Source of the DNA: Corynebacterium sp. 13CS0277 | GTDB lineage: Bacteria; Actinomycetota; Actinomycetes; Mycobacteriales; Mycobacteriaceae | Reading direction: 5' to 3' | DNA length: 64,000 nt | Assembly (NCBI RefSeq): GCF_002994655.1 | Contig: NZ_PPDL01000020.1 | Coordinates: 1-64,000 of the forward strand | In this document: positions 53,496 through 64,000 of the stretch, piece by piece | How positions within the stretch are numbered: position 1 is the first letter of the stretch | How the letters are laid out: every line of letters starts with the position of its first letter | Program-made: the position numbers and the translations under genes | Notes under the pieces: generated by a model | The model's input: only the letters and a program-made list of their open reading frames with translations | Told to the model about the DNA's origin: nothing | Database searches by the model: none

Positions 53496-54791
53496 TTAGT
53501 TCTCGGCTTCGATGCTCGGCTCACGCTCCGGCAGCGGCACGCGCCGGTAGGTGCCGTCGTCGAGATCGGCCTCGTCGATCTCTTCGCGGCTGATACCGAG
53601 GATGTAGAGCACCTCGTCGAGGAAGGGGTGGTTGACGGAGGCGTCGGCGACTTCCTTGAGCGCCGGCTTGGCGTTGAAGGCGATGCCGAGGCCCGCCTCG
53701 GAGAGCATGTCGATATCGTTCGCCCCGTCACCGACGGCGACGGTCTGGTGCATCTTCAGCCCCGAATCCGCAGCAAACTCGGCCAAGAACTCGGCCTTCG
53801 CGGCGCGGTCCACCACCTTGCCGATGACCCGGCCGGTGAGCTTGCCGTCCTTGATCTCCAGGGTGTTGGCGCGGACGTAATCGAGCTCCAGCTCCTCCGC
53901 GAGACCCTCCAGCACCTGGATGAAACCGCCAGAGACCACAGCGGCCCGGTAGCCCATCCGCTTGAGGGTTCGGATCGTGGTCCGCGCACCCGGGGTGAGC
54001 TCAATCTGGGCGGCCACCTCGTCAATGACGCTCGCATCGAGCCCCTCGAGGGCGGCGACGCGCTCCCGGAGGGATTCCTCAAAGTCGAGCTCGCCGCGCA
54101 TGGCGCGCTCCGTCACGGCCGCCACTTCGGCCTCCCGGCCGGCATGGGCCGCCAGCATCTCGATGACCTCACCGGTGATGAGGGTGGAGTCGCAGTCGAA
54201 GCAAATGAGCCGCTTGCTGCGGCGCAGCAGGCCGGCACGCTCAATGGCGATATCCACCCCAATTTCGCGGGTGAGCGCCGCCAGCGCCTTACGCATGCCA
54301 ACACCGCCGCCGGGCTTCGGATCGGCGACGGTAATCTTCAGCTCTAGGCCGGTGAGCGGGTAATCCGCGATGCCCCGGATGGTATCAATGTTGGCCCCAT
54401 AGTCAGCCAAGGTCTGCGCAATGCGGGAAATGTGCCCGGCGGTCACCGGGTCGCCCAGCACCACCACCGCGTGGGTCGACAGCGGGCGGGTGGACGCCAG
54501 GTGCTCCTGCAGCTCCACCGAGACGTCCTGCCCGTAGGCCGCCATGGTGATCTCGAGGCCCTCGGTGAGGACCTCCACGCGGTCCTTCTCCAGGCCGACG
54601 AGGGCCGCCAGGTTGAGGCGCCCTCGGAACTGGGACTGCTCCACATCGAGAATCTGCACGCGGTGGCTGGCCAGCACGCGGAAGCACGCGGCGGACACGC
54701 CCGGCCGGTCGGCGCCGTGCACGGTGATGACGGCGGGGGTGAGCCCCTGTTCGAGGGCGACAGAAATATCGGGAGCAGTTTTGTCAGTCAC
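53496..54791 (-). CDS. serB: Phosphoserine phosphatase with ACT domains
   Basis: Last step of serine synthesis: phosphoserine to serine. 431 residues from GTG at 54791. Two ACT-type modules occupy about 1-185 (AVITVHGADRPGVSAACFRV, and ADYGANIDTIRGIADYPLTG), as in mycobacterial SerB2, and allow feedback control by serine. The HAD domain follows: ICFDCDSTLITGEVIEMLA (nucleophile Asp at about 198), VVSGGFIQV and VAVGDGANDIDMLSEAGLG. A 45-residue C-terminal tail ends acidic. Same position before ctaD as in C. glutamicum. Confidence 0.95.
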   Translation of the reverse strand: MTDKTAPDISVALEQGLTPAVITVHGADRPGVSAACFRVLASHRVQILDVEQSQFRGRLNLAALVGLEKDRVEVLTEGLEITMAAYGQDVSVELQEHLASTRPLSTHAVVVLGDPVTAGHISRIAQTLADYGANIDTIRGIADYPLTGLELKITVADPKPGGGVGMRKALAALTREIGVDIAIERAGLLRRSKRLICFDCDSTLITGEVIEMLAAHAGREAEVAAVTERAMRGELDFEESLRERVAALEGLDASVIDEVAAQIELTPGARTTIRTLKRMGYRAAVVSGGFIQVLEGLAEELELDYVRANTLEIKDGKLTGRVIGKVVDRAAKAEFLAEFAADSGLKMHQTVAVGDGANDIDMLSEAGLGIAFNAKPALKEVADASVNHPFLDEVLYILGISREEIDEADLDDGTYRRVPLPEREPSIEAEN

Positions 54792-54890
54792 GCAGCATAT
54801 TGTGTCATCAACCGGCCAGGACCTGTTAGTTCTGCGGGGTTGACCCCAGGGGTAACCCAGCACCCCACCCCACGGGGCGCAGAGACGCCA

Positions 54891-54922
54891 CTACCCCCAG
54901 CACCGTGTGGTGCTGGGGGTAG
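54891..54922. terminator. Bidirectional terminator between ctaD and serB
   Basis: CTACCCCCAGCACC, loop GTGT, GGTGCTGGGGGTAG: a perfect 14-bp stem. It lies 130 bp past the ctaD stop codon. A second stem, CCCGGA/TCCGGG, lies nearer ctaD at about 55019-55040. Confidence 0.7.
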
Positions 54923-55054
54923 ATGGTGCGTAGTGGTCCGACACCGCGCGGGAGCCGGACCGGAGGCCTTGCAGGAGGCCCACTCACGTCAGCCGCGGGA
55001 GTTGCACCCGGCGGCTCCTCCCGGAGATGTCCTCCGGGTGGAGAGGGAAGACTG

Positions 55055-56758
55055 TTATGCCTTCACCTTGTGGCCGATGTGAGCCTCGGCGCGGAAGCGC
55101 TCCACCATGTGCGGGTAGTGCAGCTCGAACGCGGGGCGCTCGGAGCGGATTCGCGGCAGGGAGGTGAAGTTGTGGCGCGGCGGCGGGCAGGAGGTTGCCC
55201 ACTCGAGGGAGTTGCCGTAGCCCCACGGGTCGTCGACGGTGACGACCTCGCCGTAGCGCCAGGACTTCCACACGTTCCAGATCACCGGGAGGAAGGAGAT
55301 ACCCAGGAGGAAGGAGAAGACCGTGGAAATCTGGTTGAGGGTGGTGAACCCGTCAGAGTCGAGGTAGTCGGCGTAACGACGCGGCATACCCATGTTGCCC
55401 AGCCAGTGCTGGACGAGGAAGGTGCCGTGGAAGCCGACGAACATCAGCCAGAAGTGCAGCTTGCCGAGCTTCTCGTCGAGCATGCGGCCGGTCATCTTCG
55501 GGAACCAGAAGTACACGCCAGCGAAGGAGGCGAACACGATGGTGCCGAAGAGGGTGTAGTGGAAGTGCGCGACCACGAAGTAGGTGTCGGACACGTGGAA
55601 GTCCAGCGGCGGGGAGGCCAGCATGATGCCGGTGAGGCCACCGAAGAGGAAGGTCACGATGAAGCCGAAGGCGAAGATCATCGGGGTCTCCCAGGTGATG
55701 TGGCCCTTCCACATGGTGCCCACCCAGTTGAAGAACTTCACGCCGGTCGGCACGGAGATCAGGAAGGTCATGAAGGAGAAGAACGGCAGCAGGATGGCGC
55801 CGGTCACGAACATGTGGTGTGCCCACACGGCCATGGACAGGGCGGCAATGGAGATGGTCGCGAAGACCAGGCCTGCGTAGCCGAACATCGGCTTACGGGA
55901 GAAGACCGGGAAGATCTCGGAGACGATGCCGAAGAACGGCAGCGCGAGGACGTACACCTCGGGGTGGCCGAAGAACCAGAACAGGTGCTGCCACAGGATG
56001 GAGCCACCGTTGGCCGGGTCGTAGATGTGGCCGCCGAGCTTGCGGTCGTAGAGGATACCGAGGGCAGCTGCGGTCAGCATCGGGAAGATCAGCAGCACCA
56101 GCAGGGAGGTGATGAAGATGTTCCAGGTGAACACCGGCAGACGGAACATGGTCATGCCCGGTGCGCGGAGGCACACGATGGTGGTGATCATGTTGATGGC
56201 GGAGGCGATGGTACCGATACCACCGACACCGACGCCCAGGATCCACATGTCGGAACCGACGTTCGGGGAGTGGATCGCATCGGACAGCGGGGAGTACATG
56301 GTCCAGCCGAAGTCAGCAGCACCACCCGGGGTGGCGAAGCCGGACAGCATCATGACACCACCGGCGGTGGTGAACCAGAAGCCCAGGGCGTTCAGACGCG
56401 GGAACGCCACGTCGGGGGCGCCGATCTGGAGCGGCATGATGTAGTTGGCGAAGCCCCACACGACGGGGGTGCCATAGAGCAGCAGCATCACGGTGCCGTG
56501 CATGGTGAACAGCTGGTTGAACTGCTCGTTGGACAGGAACTGCAGACCCGGGTGGTACAACTCAGCACGGATCAGCAGCGCCATAAAGCCACCGAGGAAG
56601 AAGAAGCAGAAGGACATGATGATGTACATGATGCCCAGCGTCTTGTGGTCGGTGGTGGTCAGCATCCGCCAGGCAAAAGTGCCCTTGCGGGCATTGCCTG
56701 TCGGCAAAGGCCGGGCCGGCGCGACCTGGTGGTCGCCCTTAGGCGCGACAGCGGTCAT
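55055..56758 (-). CDS. ctaD: Cytochrome c oxidase (aa3) subunit I
   Basis: Catalytic heme a / heme a3-CuB subunit of the terminal oxidase in the membrane. 567 residues, 12 helices. Heme a His is in [13 protein letters not shown]. CuB and a3 ligands are in [14 protein letters not shown] (His-Tyr cross-link), WAHHMFVTG and [10 protein letters not shown]. The K-channel region [16 protein letters not shown] is also present. The start is ATG 56758 with AGGAGG just before it. It is separate from ctaC/ctaE, as usual in corynebacteria. Confidence 0.97.
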   Translation of the reverse strand: MTAVAPKGDHQVAPARPLPTGNARKGTFAWRMLTTTDHKTLGIMYIIMSFCFFFLGGFMALLIRAELYHPGLQFLSNEQFNQLFTMHGTVMLLLYGTPVVWGFANYIMPLQIGAPDVAFPRLNALGFWFTTAGGVMMLSGFATPGGAADFGWTMYSPLSDAIHSPNVGSDMWILGVGVGGIGTIASAINMITTIVCLRAPGMTMFRLPVFTWNIFITSLLVLLIFPMLTAAALGILYDRKLGGHIYDPANGGSILWQHLFWFFGHPEVYVLALPFFGIVSEIFPVFSRKPMFGYAGLVFATISIAALSMAVWAHHMFVTGAILLPFFSFMTFLISVPTGVKFFNWVGTMWKGHITWETPMIFAFGFIVTFLFGGLTGIMLASPPLDFHVSDTYFVVAHFHYTLFGTIVFASFAGVYFWFPKMTGRMLDEKLGKLHFWLMFVGFHGTFLVQHWLGNMGMPRRYADYLDSDGFTTLNQISTVFSFLLGISFLPVIWNVWKSWRYGEVVTVDDPWGYGNSLEWATSCPPPRHNFTSLPRIRSERPAFELHYPHMVERFRAEAHIGHKVKA

Positions 56759-57364
56759 AGGTTCCTCCTGACTACGCGGCATCACCCATCGCCATGGGTG
56801 ATGCGCTTGTGGTGCCTTCTGATCGTATCGGAGGCACACGCGGGTATCTAGCCTTTTCGTTAGATATCGGGGTAAAGGTTACCGGCTTTCCTGGCTGTGA
56901 TCTAACTGGGAATGGGCTAGATGTGGGCTAACAGCCGGCTTCACACACGCCCCACACCTCCCACTAGTGAGCAAGCACACATGCGTGCGTGTGCGGCGAC
57001 ACAGTGCGAGGGGATCAATCCACCCCACCCATAGCCCCCTTTTGAGTCAACCATAAGTTGCAATGGTGGCCCTCACCCCGCCAGCAGGGGGCATTTCTAC
57101 TGCTCACGCAGCACTTCGCGCACCGCCCACCACTCCCCCACTCCCCACATGTCGCCCCCGCCCCCTGAGCGCGGACCGCCGCCCCGCCCTACGCGCCCCA
57201 TACCCCCACGGGTATCGCCGCTGGTTGCGGGGCCAATCCTCACCCATCACTCGACCCCACATCGGCCACACGGGCCACAGGGGGTGCGAGCGCGCCAAGC
57301 ACCCGCAGACACGCGCACGCCCCCGACTCCAGCGTCACTGGAGCGGGGGCGTGGATGCGGCGAC
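56759..57364. other. ctaD promoter region and gene-free DNA
   Basis: About 600 bp between ctaD and nrdF. The AT-richer part 56820-56935 (gttagatatcggggtaaagg, ctaactggg) probably contains the ctaD promoter. No other gene is supported. Confidence 0.5.
57316..57352 (-). terminator. Hairpin after nrdF
   Basis: CACGCCCCCG-A-CTCCAG and CTGGAGCGGGGGCGTG form a stem 13 bp past the nrdF stop codon. The loop is CGTCA and no T-run follows. Confidence 0.65.
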
Positions 57365-59025
<1,661 letters not shown>

Positions 59026-59044
59026 TTAGGTTAGTTATTCATAC
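59026..59044 (+). promoter_or_regulatory. DtxR box at the ferritin promoter
   Basis: TTAGGTTAGTTATTCATAC: the first nine bases match the DtxR consensus TWAGGTTAG exactly, the second half is partly kept. It lies 80-100 bp before the ftn start. In C. glutamicum, DtxR is known to activate ftn when iron is plentiful, so an activating role is likely here. Confidence 0.7.
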
Positions 59045-59123
59045 GTGCCCGCGATAGGTCGAGGGCTTAAGGATAGGGAAACTTGGCAGGCGAGCTGGGG
59101 AAACGTTCGCTATGCTGGCGGGC

Positions 59124-59624
59124 ATGAAGCTTTCTGCAACCCTTTCCGAGGCATTCAACAAGCAGGTCACCGCTGAGTTCGAGGCCTCCCTCGTCTACCG
59201 TCAGCTGTCCTACCTTCTCGACGACCTGGGCCTGGTCGGCATGCGCGACTGGATGAAGCTCCAGGCCGATGAGGAGCTCACCCACGCGCACATGTTCGCG
59301 GAGCACATGCTCAACCGCGACGCCGTGCCGCAGATCGGCAACATCGCCGCACCCCAGGTGACCGTCAACAACGCCGTCGACGCCTTCGAGGCATCGCTGG
59401 CCCACGAGCGCAAGATCTCCGGCATGATCCGCGATCTCGCCGCCCTGGCCCAGGATGAGCGCGACTTCGACTCCCGCCCGCTGCTCGACTTCTTCCTCGC
59501 CGAGCAGATTGAGGAAGAGTCCACCGTCGGCGAGATCCTCGACCGCCTGCGCCTCATCGGCACCGACGGCTCCGGCCTGCTCCGCATCGACGCCGAGCTG
59601 GGCTCCCGCCAGGCCGACGCCTAA
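59124..59624 (+). CDS. ftn: Ferritin
   Basis: Stores iron as a 24-subunit shell with ferroxidase activity. 166 residues from ATG 59124 (MKLSATLSEAFNKQ); an ATG at 59112 would add MLAG. The ferroxidase Glu/His set is visible in TAEFEASLVYRQLSYLLDD, the ADEELTHAHMFAEH helix and LAEQIEEESTVGEILDRL. Divergent from nrdF, with a DtxR box upstream and a clear terminator downstream. Confidence 0.95.
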   Translation: MKLSATLSEAFNKQVTAEFEASLVYRQLSYLLDDLGLVGMRDWMKLQADEELTHAHMFAEHMLNRDAVPQIGNIAAPQVTVNNAVDAFEASLAHERKISGMIRDLAALAQDERDFDSRPLLDFFLAEQIEEESTVGEILDRLRLIGTDGSGLLRIDAELGSRQADA

Positions 59625-60283
59625 CACAGCGTCACCAGAGAAAAGACCTGGGGTACCCGACGGCACCCCACCACAGATCGTGGGTGGGCGCGCAGGAGGC
59701 CGTGAATCTCCTCCCGCACGCACCAACCACCCACGCAGATCAGGCTTTGGCCTGTGATGCACACCCGGACCACCCCTGTTCTCCGACGGGGGTGGTCCTC
59801 TTTTCTTCTCCCCCGGCGTTCCGCCCTTACCCGCGGTGACAGTCCCCCACGGCGATGCAACGCCACGGCAGAATACCGGTCGCGCGACACGCTACGGCAG
59901 GGGTCACATGTGGGCGCATTGAGGGTGGTCAGGGCGGCACCGCGGGCGCCTTCTCGCTTGTGGGAGCCTCTCCCAATGAGCGGAAAATATATAAGCAAGG
60001 TATTATATGAGAATAACGAGGGATAGCGTGCAGGCGGCGTTCCACCGACACCCCGGACAGCAACGACCCCAGCGCGATCCACCCGATCGCCCCACGCCGC
60101 AGCATCCCACCCGCGCGAAGGACACTGCGCCGAGACAGCCCCACCACCGCACCCCGACGAGCCGACAACCATCACACTGTCGCTAGCCCCGCGAGCCAGG
60201 CCACTGACCGCCCCGACTAGGGGGCATCGCACAAAAATTTTTCCATTATTCGACCACCTGAACCGGGACGCCGTATTACCATA
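59625..60283. other. Gene-free interval between ftn and gntR1
   Basis: About 660 bp. It contains the ftn terminator and an AT-rich patch at 59978-60010 (gaaaatatataagcaaggta) that stands out in this GC-rich DNA, and it runs into the gntR1 promoter region. No supported coding frame. Confidence 0.5.
59767..59808 (+). terminator. Terminator after ftn
   Basis: GGACCACCCC, 12-nt loop, GGGGTGGTCC, then TCTTTTCTTCT. Well-formed intrinsic terminator on the plus strand. Confidence 0.85.
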
Positions 60284-60330
60284 AGCGCAGAACGCATACA
60301 TTCGTTTTCTTTTTCACGAACGTCTGCGCT
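60284..60330. promoter_or_regulatory. Extended inverted repeat upstream of gntR1
   Basis: AGCGCAGA (60284-60291) and TCTGCGCT (60323-60330) are perfect arms; between them an inner pair cattCGT/ACGaacg encloses a pyrimidine tract. It lies about 100 bp before the gntR1 start and could be an operator or leader structure. Confidence 0.4.
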
Positions 60331-60425
60331 GTGCACACGCTCCCCGTGAGCTGCTCACGATGCGCCCGTACCCGTTTCACCCCGCACCACCTGCGGGCGA
60401 CAGTCGCACCTGAAGGGAGGTAGCC

Positions 60426-61133
60426 ATGGCCGTCATTCACCAAGCAACGAAGCTCGACTACGCGCTCAACCAACTGGGCACGGAGATTGTCTCCGGGGTC
60501 CTGCCGGCGGGGGCTACGTTCACCCTCGCGACGATCTGCGAACGCTTCGACATCTCCCGCACCGTGGCCCGCGAGGTCATGCGCGCCCTCGAGCAGCTCA
60601 ACCTCGTGCGCTCCTCCCGCCGCATCGGGCTCAAAGTCCTCCCCCGCAGCCACTGGTCGGTCTTCGACCAGGCGATCATCGAGTGGCGGCTGCGCACCCC
60701 CGGCGAACGGGACCGCCAGCTGAAAAGTCTGACGAGCCTGCGGCTGGCCGTGGAACCCCAAGCCGCCCGCGAGATGGCACTGAGCGCCACCCGGGAGCAG
60801 GCGGAAGCCTTGCTCAAACTCGCGGAGCGCATGCACCACCTGGCCGACTCGGGCCGCGGCGGCGGCGTGGATTTCATGAAGGCCGATGTGGAGTTCCACT
60901 CCCTCATCCTCACCAGCTGCGGCAACGAAATGTTCGCCGCGCTCGCGCCGACGATCACCACAGTCATTGTGGGCCGCACCGAACTTGGCATCGCCCCCAC
61001 CGGCCCCTCGGAGACCGTCCTCGCCGGGCACGACGCCCTGGCCCACGCCATCGCCCGCGGCGACGGCGACAGCGCGGAACGTTGCTCCCGGATGCTGCTC
61101 GACGAGGTGAAAGCCTCCCTCGACGAGGCCTAA
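60426..61133 (+). CDS. gntR1: GntR/FadR family regulator, probable GntR1
   Basis: 235 residues. An N-terminal winged helix (about 15-70: LATICERFDISRTVAREVMR) is followed by an FCD ligand domain (about 100-225) with metal-binding His/Asp in DFMKADVEFHSLIL and LAGHDALAHAI. GAAGGGAGG stands before the ATG. In C. glutamicum the gene at this place between ftn and nrdE is gntR1, which controls gluconate catabolism and glucose PTS genes. The name rests on fold and synteny. Confidence 0.8.
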   Translation: MAVIHQATKLDYALNQLGTEIVSGVLPAGATFTLATICERFDISRTVAREVMRALEQLNLVRSSRRIGLKVLPRSHWSVFDQAIIEWRLRTPGERDRQLKSLTSLRLAVEPQAAREMALSATREQAEALLKLAERMHHLADSGRGGGVDFMKADVEFHSLILTSCGNEMFAALAPTITTVIVGRTELGIAPTGPSETVLAGHDALAHAIARGDGDSAERCSRMLLDEVKASLDEA

Positions 61134-61144
61134 GCACCCAGCAC

Positions 61145-61187
61145 GCGAACACCCCCACGGACAAGCTTTCGTCCGTGGGGGTGTTCG
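61145..61187. terminator. Bidirectional terminator
   Basis: CGAACACCCCCACGGAC and GTCCGTGGGGGTGTTCG form a perfect 17-bp stem around AAGCTTTC, between convergent gntR1 and nrdE. Confidence 0.85.
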
Positions 61188-61202
61188 CATCCATGTGTGT
61201 GC

Positions 61203-63359
61203 TTAGAGCATGCAGCTCACACAGCCCTGCACCTCAGTGCCCTCGAGGGCAGTCTGGCGCAGACGGATGTAGTAAATCGTCTTAATACCCTTCCGCCACG
61301 CGTAAATCTGGGCGCGGTTGATATCGCGGGTGGTGGCAGTGTCCTTGAAGAACAGCGTCAGCGACAGCCCCTGGTCGACGTACTTCGTCGCCTCCGCATA
61401 GGTGTCGATGATGGCCTCGTAGCCGATCTCGTAGGCGTCCTGGTAGAACTCCAGGTTGTCGTTGGTCATGTACGGCGCCGGGTAGTAGACGCGACCAATC
61501 TTGCCTTCCTTCCGGATCTCAATCCGGGAGGCGATCGGGTGAATCGAAGAGGTCGAGTTGTTGATGTAGGAGATCGACCCCGTCGGCGGCACCGCCTGCA
61601 GGTTGCGGTTGAACATGCCGTAGGTCGCCACATCCTGCTTCAGCTGCGCCCACTCCTCCGCCGTCGGAATGTGGATGGTGGAACGCTGCAGCAGCTCCGC
61701 AATGCGCGGGGTGCGCGGCTGGAAATCCGCCGGATCATAGTTGTCGAAGAACTCGCCGCTCGCATACGTGGAGGTCTCAAACCCGTCGAAGCGGTGGCCG
61801 CGCTCCTTCGCGATCTCCATGGACGCCTTGATGCACTCGTACATGACCGCAGCGAAGTAGGCGTTGGTGAAGTCCAGGCCCTCTTCCGAGCCGTAGATGA
61901 TGCCCTCGCGGCCGAAGAAACCGTGGAGGTTCATCTGGCCCAAACCAATCGCGTGCGCGGCGTCGTTACCCTTGCGGATCGACGGCACCGAATCGATGGA
62001 CGTCTGCTCACTGACAGCCGTCAGGCCACGAATCGCGGTCGCGATGGTGTGGGAGAAGTCCGGGGAATCGAAGGCGGTCGCAATGTTGAGCGAACCCAGG
62101 TTGCAGGAAATGTCCTCACCGATGTGGTCGTAGGACAAGTCCGCGTGATACGTCGACGGGGTCGAGACCTGCAGGATCTCGGAGCACAGGTTCGAGTGCG
62201 TAATCCGCCCCTCGATGGGGTTCATCTTGTTCACGGTGTCCTCGAACATGATGTACGGATAGCCCGACTCGAACTGAATCTCCGCCAGCGTCTGGAAGAA
62301 CGCGCGCGCGTTGATCTTCTGCTTCCGGATGCGGGGATCCTCCACCATCTCGTCGTAGTGCTCAGAGATCGGCACATCGGCGAAAGGCTTGCCGTAGATG
62401 CGCTCCACGTCGTACGGGGAGAACAAGTACATGTCGTCGTTGCGCTTCGCCAGCTCGAAGGTGATGTCCGGGATCACCACGCCGAGGGAGAGGGTCTTGA
62501 TGCGGATCTTCTCGTCGGCGTTCTCGCGCTTGGTGTCGAGGAACTTCATGATGTCCGGGTGGTGGGCGTGCAGGTACACCGCGCCCGCGCCCTGCCGGGC
62601 ACCCAGCTGGTTGGCGTAGGAGAAGGAGTCCTCCAGCAGCTTCATCACCGGGATGACACCCGAGGACTGGTTCTCGATCTTCTTGATCGGCGCGCCCGAC
62701 TCGCGCAGGTTGCTCAGCAGCAGCGCCACGCCACCGCCCCGCTTCGACAGCTGCAGGGCAGAGTTAATGGCCCGGCCGATGGACTCCATGTTGTCCTCGA
62801 TACGCAGCAGGAAGCAGCTCACCGGCTCGCCGCGCTGCGCCTTACCGGAGTTGAGGAACGTCGGCGTCGCCGGCTGGAACCGGCCCGACATGATCTCCTC
62901 GACGAGATCCTCCGCCAACTGCGTATCGCCCGCCGCCAGCGTCAACGCCACCATGCACACACGGTCCTCGTAGCGCTCCAGGTAGCGACGCCCGTCGAAG
63001 GTCTTCAGGGTGTAGGACGTGTAGTACTTGTACGCGCCCAGGAAGGTCGGGAAGCGGAACTTCTTCGCATACGCCTTCTTGAACAGCGACTTGATGAACT
63101 CGAACTCGTAGGCCTCGACGACCTCTTTCTCGTAGTAGTTGTTCGAGATCAGGTAGTCGAACTTCTCCTCCAGGTCGTGGAAGAACACGGTGTTCTGGTT
63201 CACGTGCTGGAGGAAGAACTGGTTCGCAGCTTCCCGGTCCTTATCGAACTGGATCTGGCCGTTGTCGTCGTACAGGTTCAGCAGCGCGTTGAGCGCGTGG
63301 TAGTCCAGCTGCTCAGCTGCGTTCACCGGCTCAGCTACGGTCTTGCCCAAGTCAGTCAC
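61203..63359 (-). CDS. nrdE: Class Ib ribonucleotide reductase, large subunit
   Basis: Reduces ribonucleoside diphosphates using the NrdF radical. 718 residues from GTG at 63359, preceded by AAGGGA; no ATP-cone, as expected for class Ib. Active-site cysteines: [27 protein letters not shown] and the C-terminal shuttle pair GCVSCML. Other motifs: [15 protein letters not shown] and [14 protein letters not shown]. NrdI/NrdH genes do not lie directly upstream; 600 bp without a gene follow. Confidence 0.97.
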   Translation of the reverse strand: MTDLGKTVAEPVNAAEQLDYHALNALLNLYDDNGQIQFDKDREAANQFFLQHVNQNTVFFHDLEEKFDYLISNNYYEKEVVEAYEFEFIKSLFKKAYAKKFRFPTFLGAYKYYTSYTLKTFDGRRYLERYEDRVCMVALTLAAGDTQLAEDLVEEIMSGRFQPATPTFLNSGKAQRGEPVSCFLLRIEDNMESIGRAINSALQLSKRGGGVALLLSNLRESGAPIKKIENQSSGVIPVMKLLEDSFSYANQLGARQGAGAVYLHAHHPDIMKFLDTKRENADEKIRIKTLSLGVVIPDITFELAKRNDDMYLFSPYDVERIYGKPFADVPISEHYDEMVEDPRIRKQKINARAFFQTLAEIQFESGYPYIMFEDTVNKMNPIEGRITHSNLCSEILQVSTPSTYHADLSYDHIGEDISCNLGSLNIATAFDSPDFSHTIATAIRGLTAVSEQTSIDSVPSIRKGNDAAHAIGLGQMNLHGFFGREGIIYGSEEGLDFTNAYFAAVMYECIKASMEIAKERGHRFDGFETSTYASGEFFDNYDPADFQPRTPRIAELLQRSTIHIPTAEEWAQLKQDVATYGMFNRNLQAVPPTGSISYINNSTSSIHPIASRIEIRKEGKIGRVYYPAPYMTNDNLEFYQDAYEIGYEAIIDTYAEATKYVDQGLSLTLFFKDTATTRDINRAQIYAWRKGIKTIYYIRLRQTALEGTEVQGCVSCML

Positions 63360-63960
63360 AGTGTGGATGTCCCTTATATCAATCAAAGTTTCGCGCGCGG
63401 CACCCACCACCACAGGGAGCCGTGGATGGGTGAACGCCGCCCGCGCACGGGCCGCGCACTCGTCGCGCCCCGCGGGCAGTGGGTAGGCGGTTGGCATCCC
63501 CCGGGAACAATGAGAACACCCGCCGCGCGATCACGTCGCGCACGGAGTGCATCCCGAGGGCAGGGCCGGTGGGCCCCAGGTTTTTTCTTCGGCGTGCAAG
63601 CCAAACCACGCGCCGGAGAACCCTCCCCTGCCCCTCCCCGACCGCGAACGGGGGAAGGTGGTGGGAAGCATCCGGCTCAGGCGCATGGATTCGACGTGCC
63701 TCGAACGGGTGCATGTCTCCCCCGGGGCCACCGCGTGTGGGTGCCCCGGGGAAGCAAGAACGTGGGAAAGAAGAGAAAGCAGGACACCAGCAGACGGCTG
63801 CGGCGTCTACTGTGTGCAAGGCGGACGGTCGCGGGATCATTCCCCGCAGGTCACACCCACTGTGCCCGCACCCTCGAGGGGCGGGCGGGGCGCAGCCACC
63901 AGTATCCCGAAAATCGGGCGGCGGCGCATAACACCCAGGAGCCCGGGTGTACCCGCCGCA
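63360..63960. other. Gene-free interval upstream of nrdE
   Basis: About 600 bp with no supported gene on either strand. In relatives nrdI and nrdH are close upstream of nrdE; here no flavodoxin- or glutaredoxin-like motif is seen. GGGCC/GGGCCC-type pairing followed by TTTTTTC near 63565-63593 (plus strand) may be a structural element. Confidence 0.45.
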
Positions 63961-64000
63961 CTAGGCGGCGCGCAGCCCCAGCGCGTCAGCGTTCGCGAGG
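63961..64000 (-). CDS. Possible 3' end of a gene cut by the window edge
   Basis: On the minus strand the last 12 codons before TAG read LANADALGLRAA, in a frame open to the window end. This could be the end of nrdI, expected upstream of nrdE, but the piece is too short to tell. Confidence 0.3.
   Translation of the reverse strand, partial: LANADALGLRAA

Overview
The window is GC-rich actinobacterial DNA and almost certainly comes from a Corynebacterium. Three gene blocks match orders known from C. glutamicum and Mycobacterium tuberculosis. These are pncA / DUF3618 / bcp / fasR together with acpS / fas-I, the dinG-pncB-clpS-DUF2017-P1 peptidase-rhomboid-murI-(Rv1339-like)-rph-rdgB block, and serB-ctaD-nrdF-ftn-gntR1-nrdE. 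No search could be run. Family names rest on visible motifs, and synteny statements rest on general knowledge of these genomes.

Layout. 0-2.1 kb: an IS481-type insertion sequence with iterated repeats and a stray third copy of its end. 2.1-11.3 kb: a short-chain dehydrogenase, an L,D-transpeptidase lipoprotein, tRNA-Lys(CTT), a GH1 6-phospho-beta-glucosidase, nicotinamidase, a DUF3618 membrane protein, the peroxiredoxin Bcp, a TetR regulator (probably FasR) and an RNase H-like protein. 11.4-23.5 kb: an eight-gene, one-direction locus for uptake of an iron-type ligand. It has a FecBCDE-like ABC transporter (lipoprotein, two permeases, ATPase) interleaved with four exported, C-terminally membrane-anchored surface proteins. 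Those four share a roughly 110-residue domain, and one also carries a YVTN-type beta-propeller. A DtxR-like box lies upstream of the first gene. 23.9-34.0 kb: acpS and a single giant type I fatty acid synthase. 34.6-35.8 kb: small tandem modules of two-helix membrane proteins paired with AlpA/MerR-like DNA-binding proteins. 36-54.8 kb: tRNA-Leu(TAG), the conserved housekeeping block (interrupted by an MFS drug exporter), an acyl-CoA/AMP ligase, membrane proteins, a PTH2-like protein and serB. 55-64 kb: ctaD, nrdF, ferritin with a DtxR box at its promoter, GntR1 and nrdE.

How the parts fit. Fatty-acid synthesis is represented by enzyme (FAS-I), activator (AcpS) and probable repressor (FasR), but the iron-type locus sits between fasR and acpS. 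Iron handling appears twice, as the uptake locus and as ferritin. Deoxynucleotide synthesis is class Ib (NrdE, NrdF). NAD salvage is represented by PncA and PncB. The most novel material is the 12-kb surface-receptor/ABC locus and the small membrane-protein/DNA-binding-protein cassettes beside fas.
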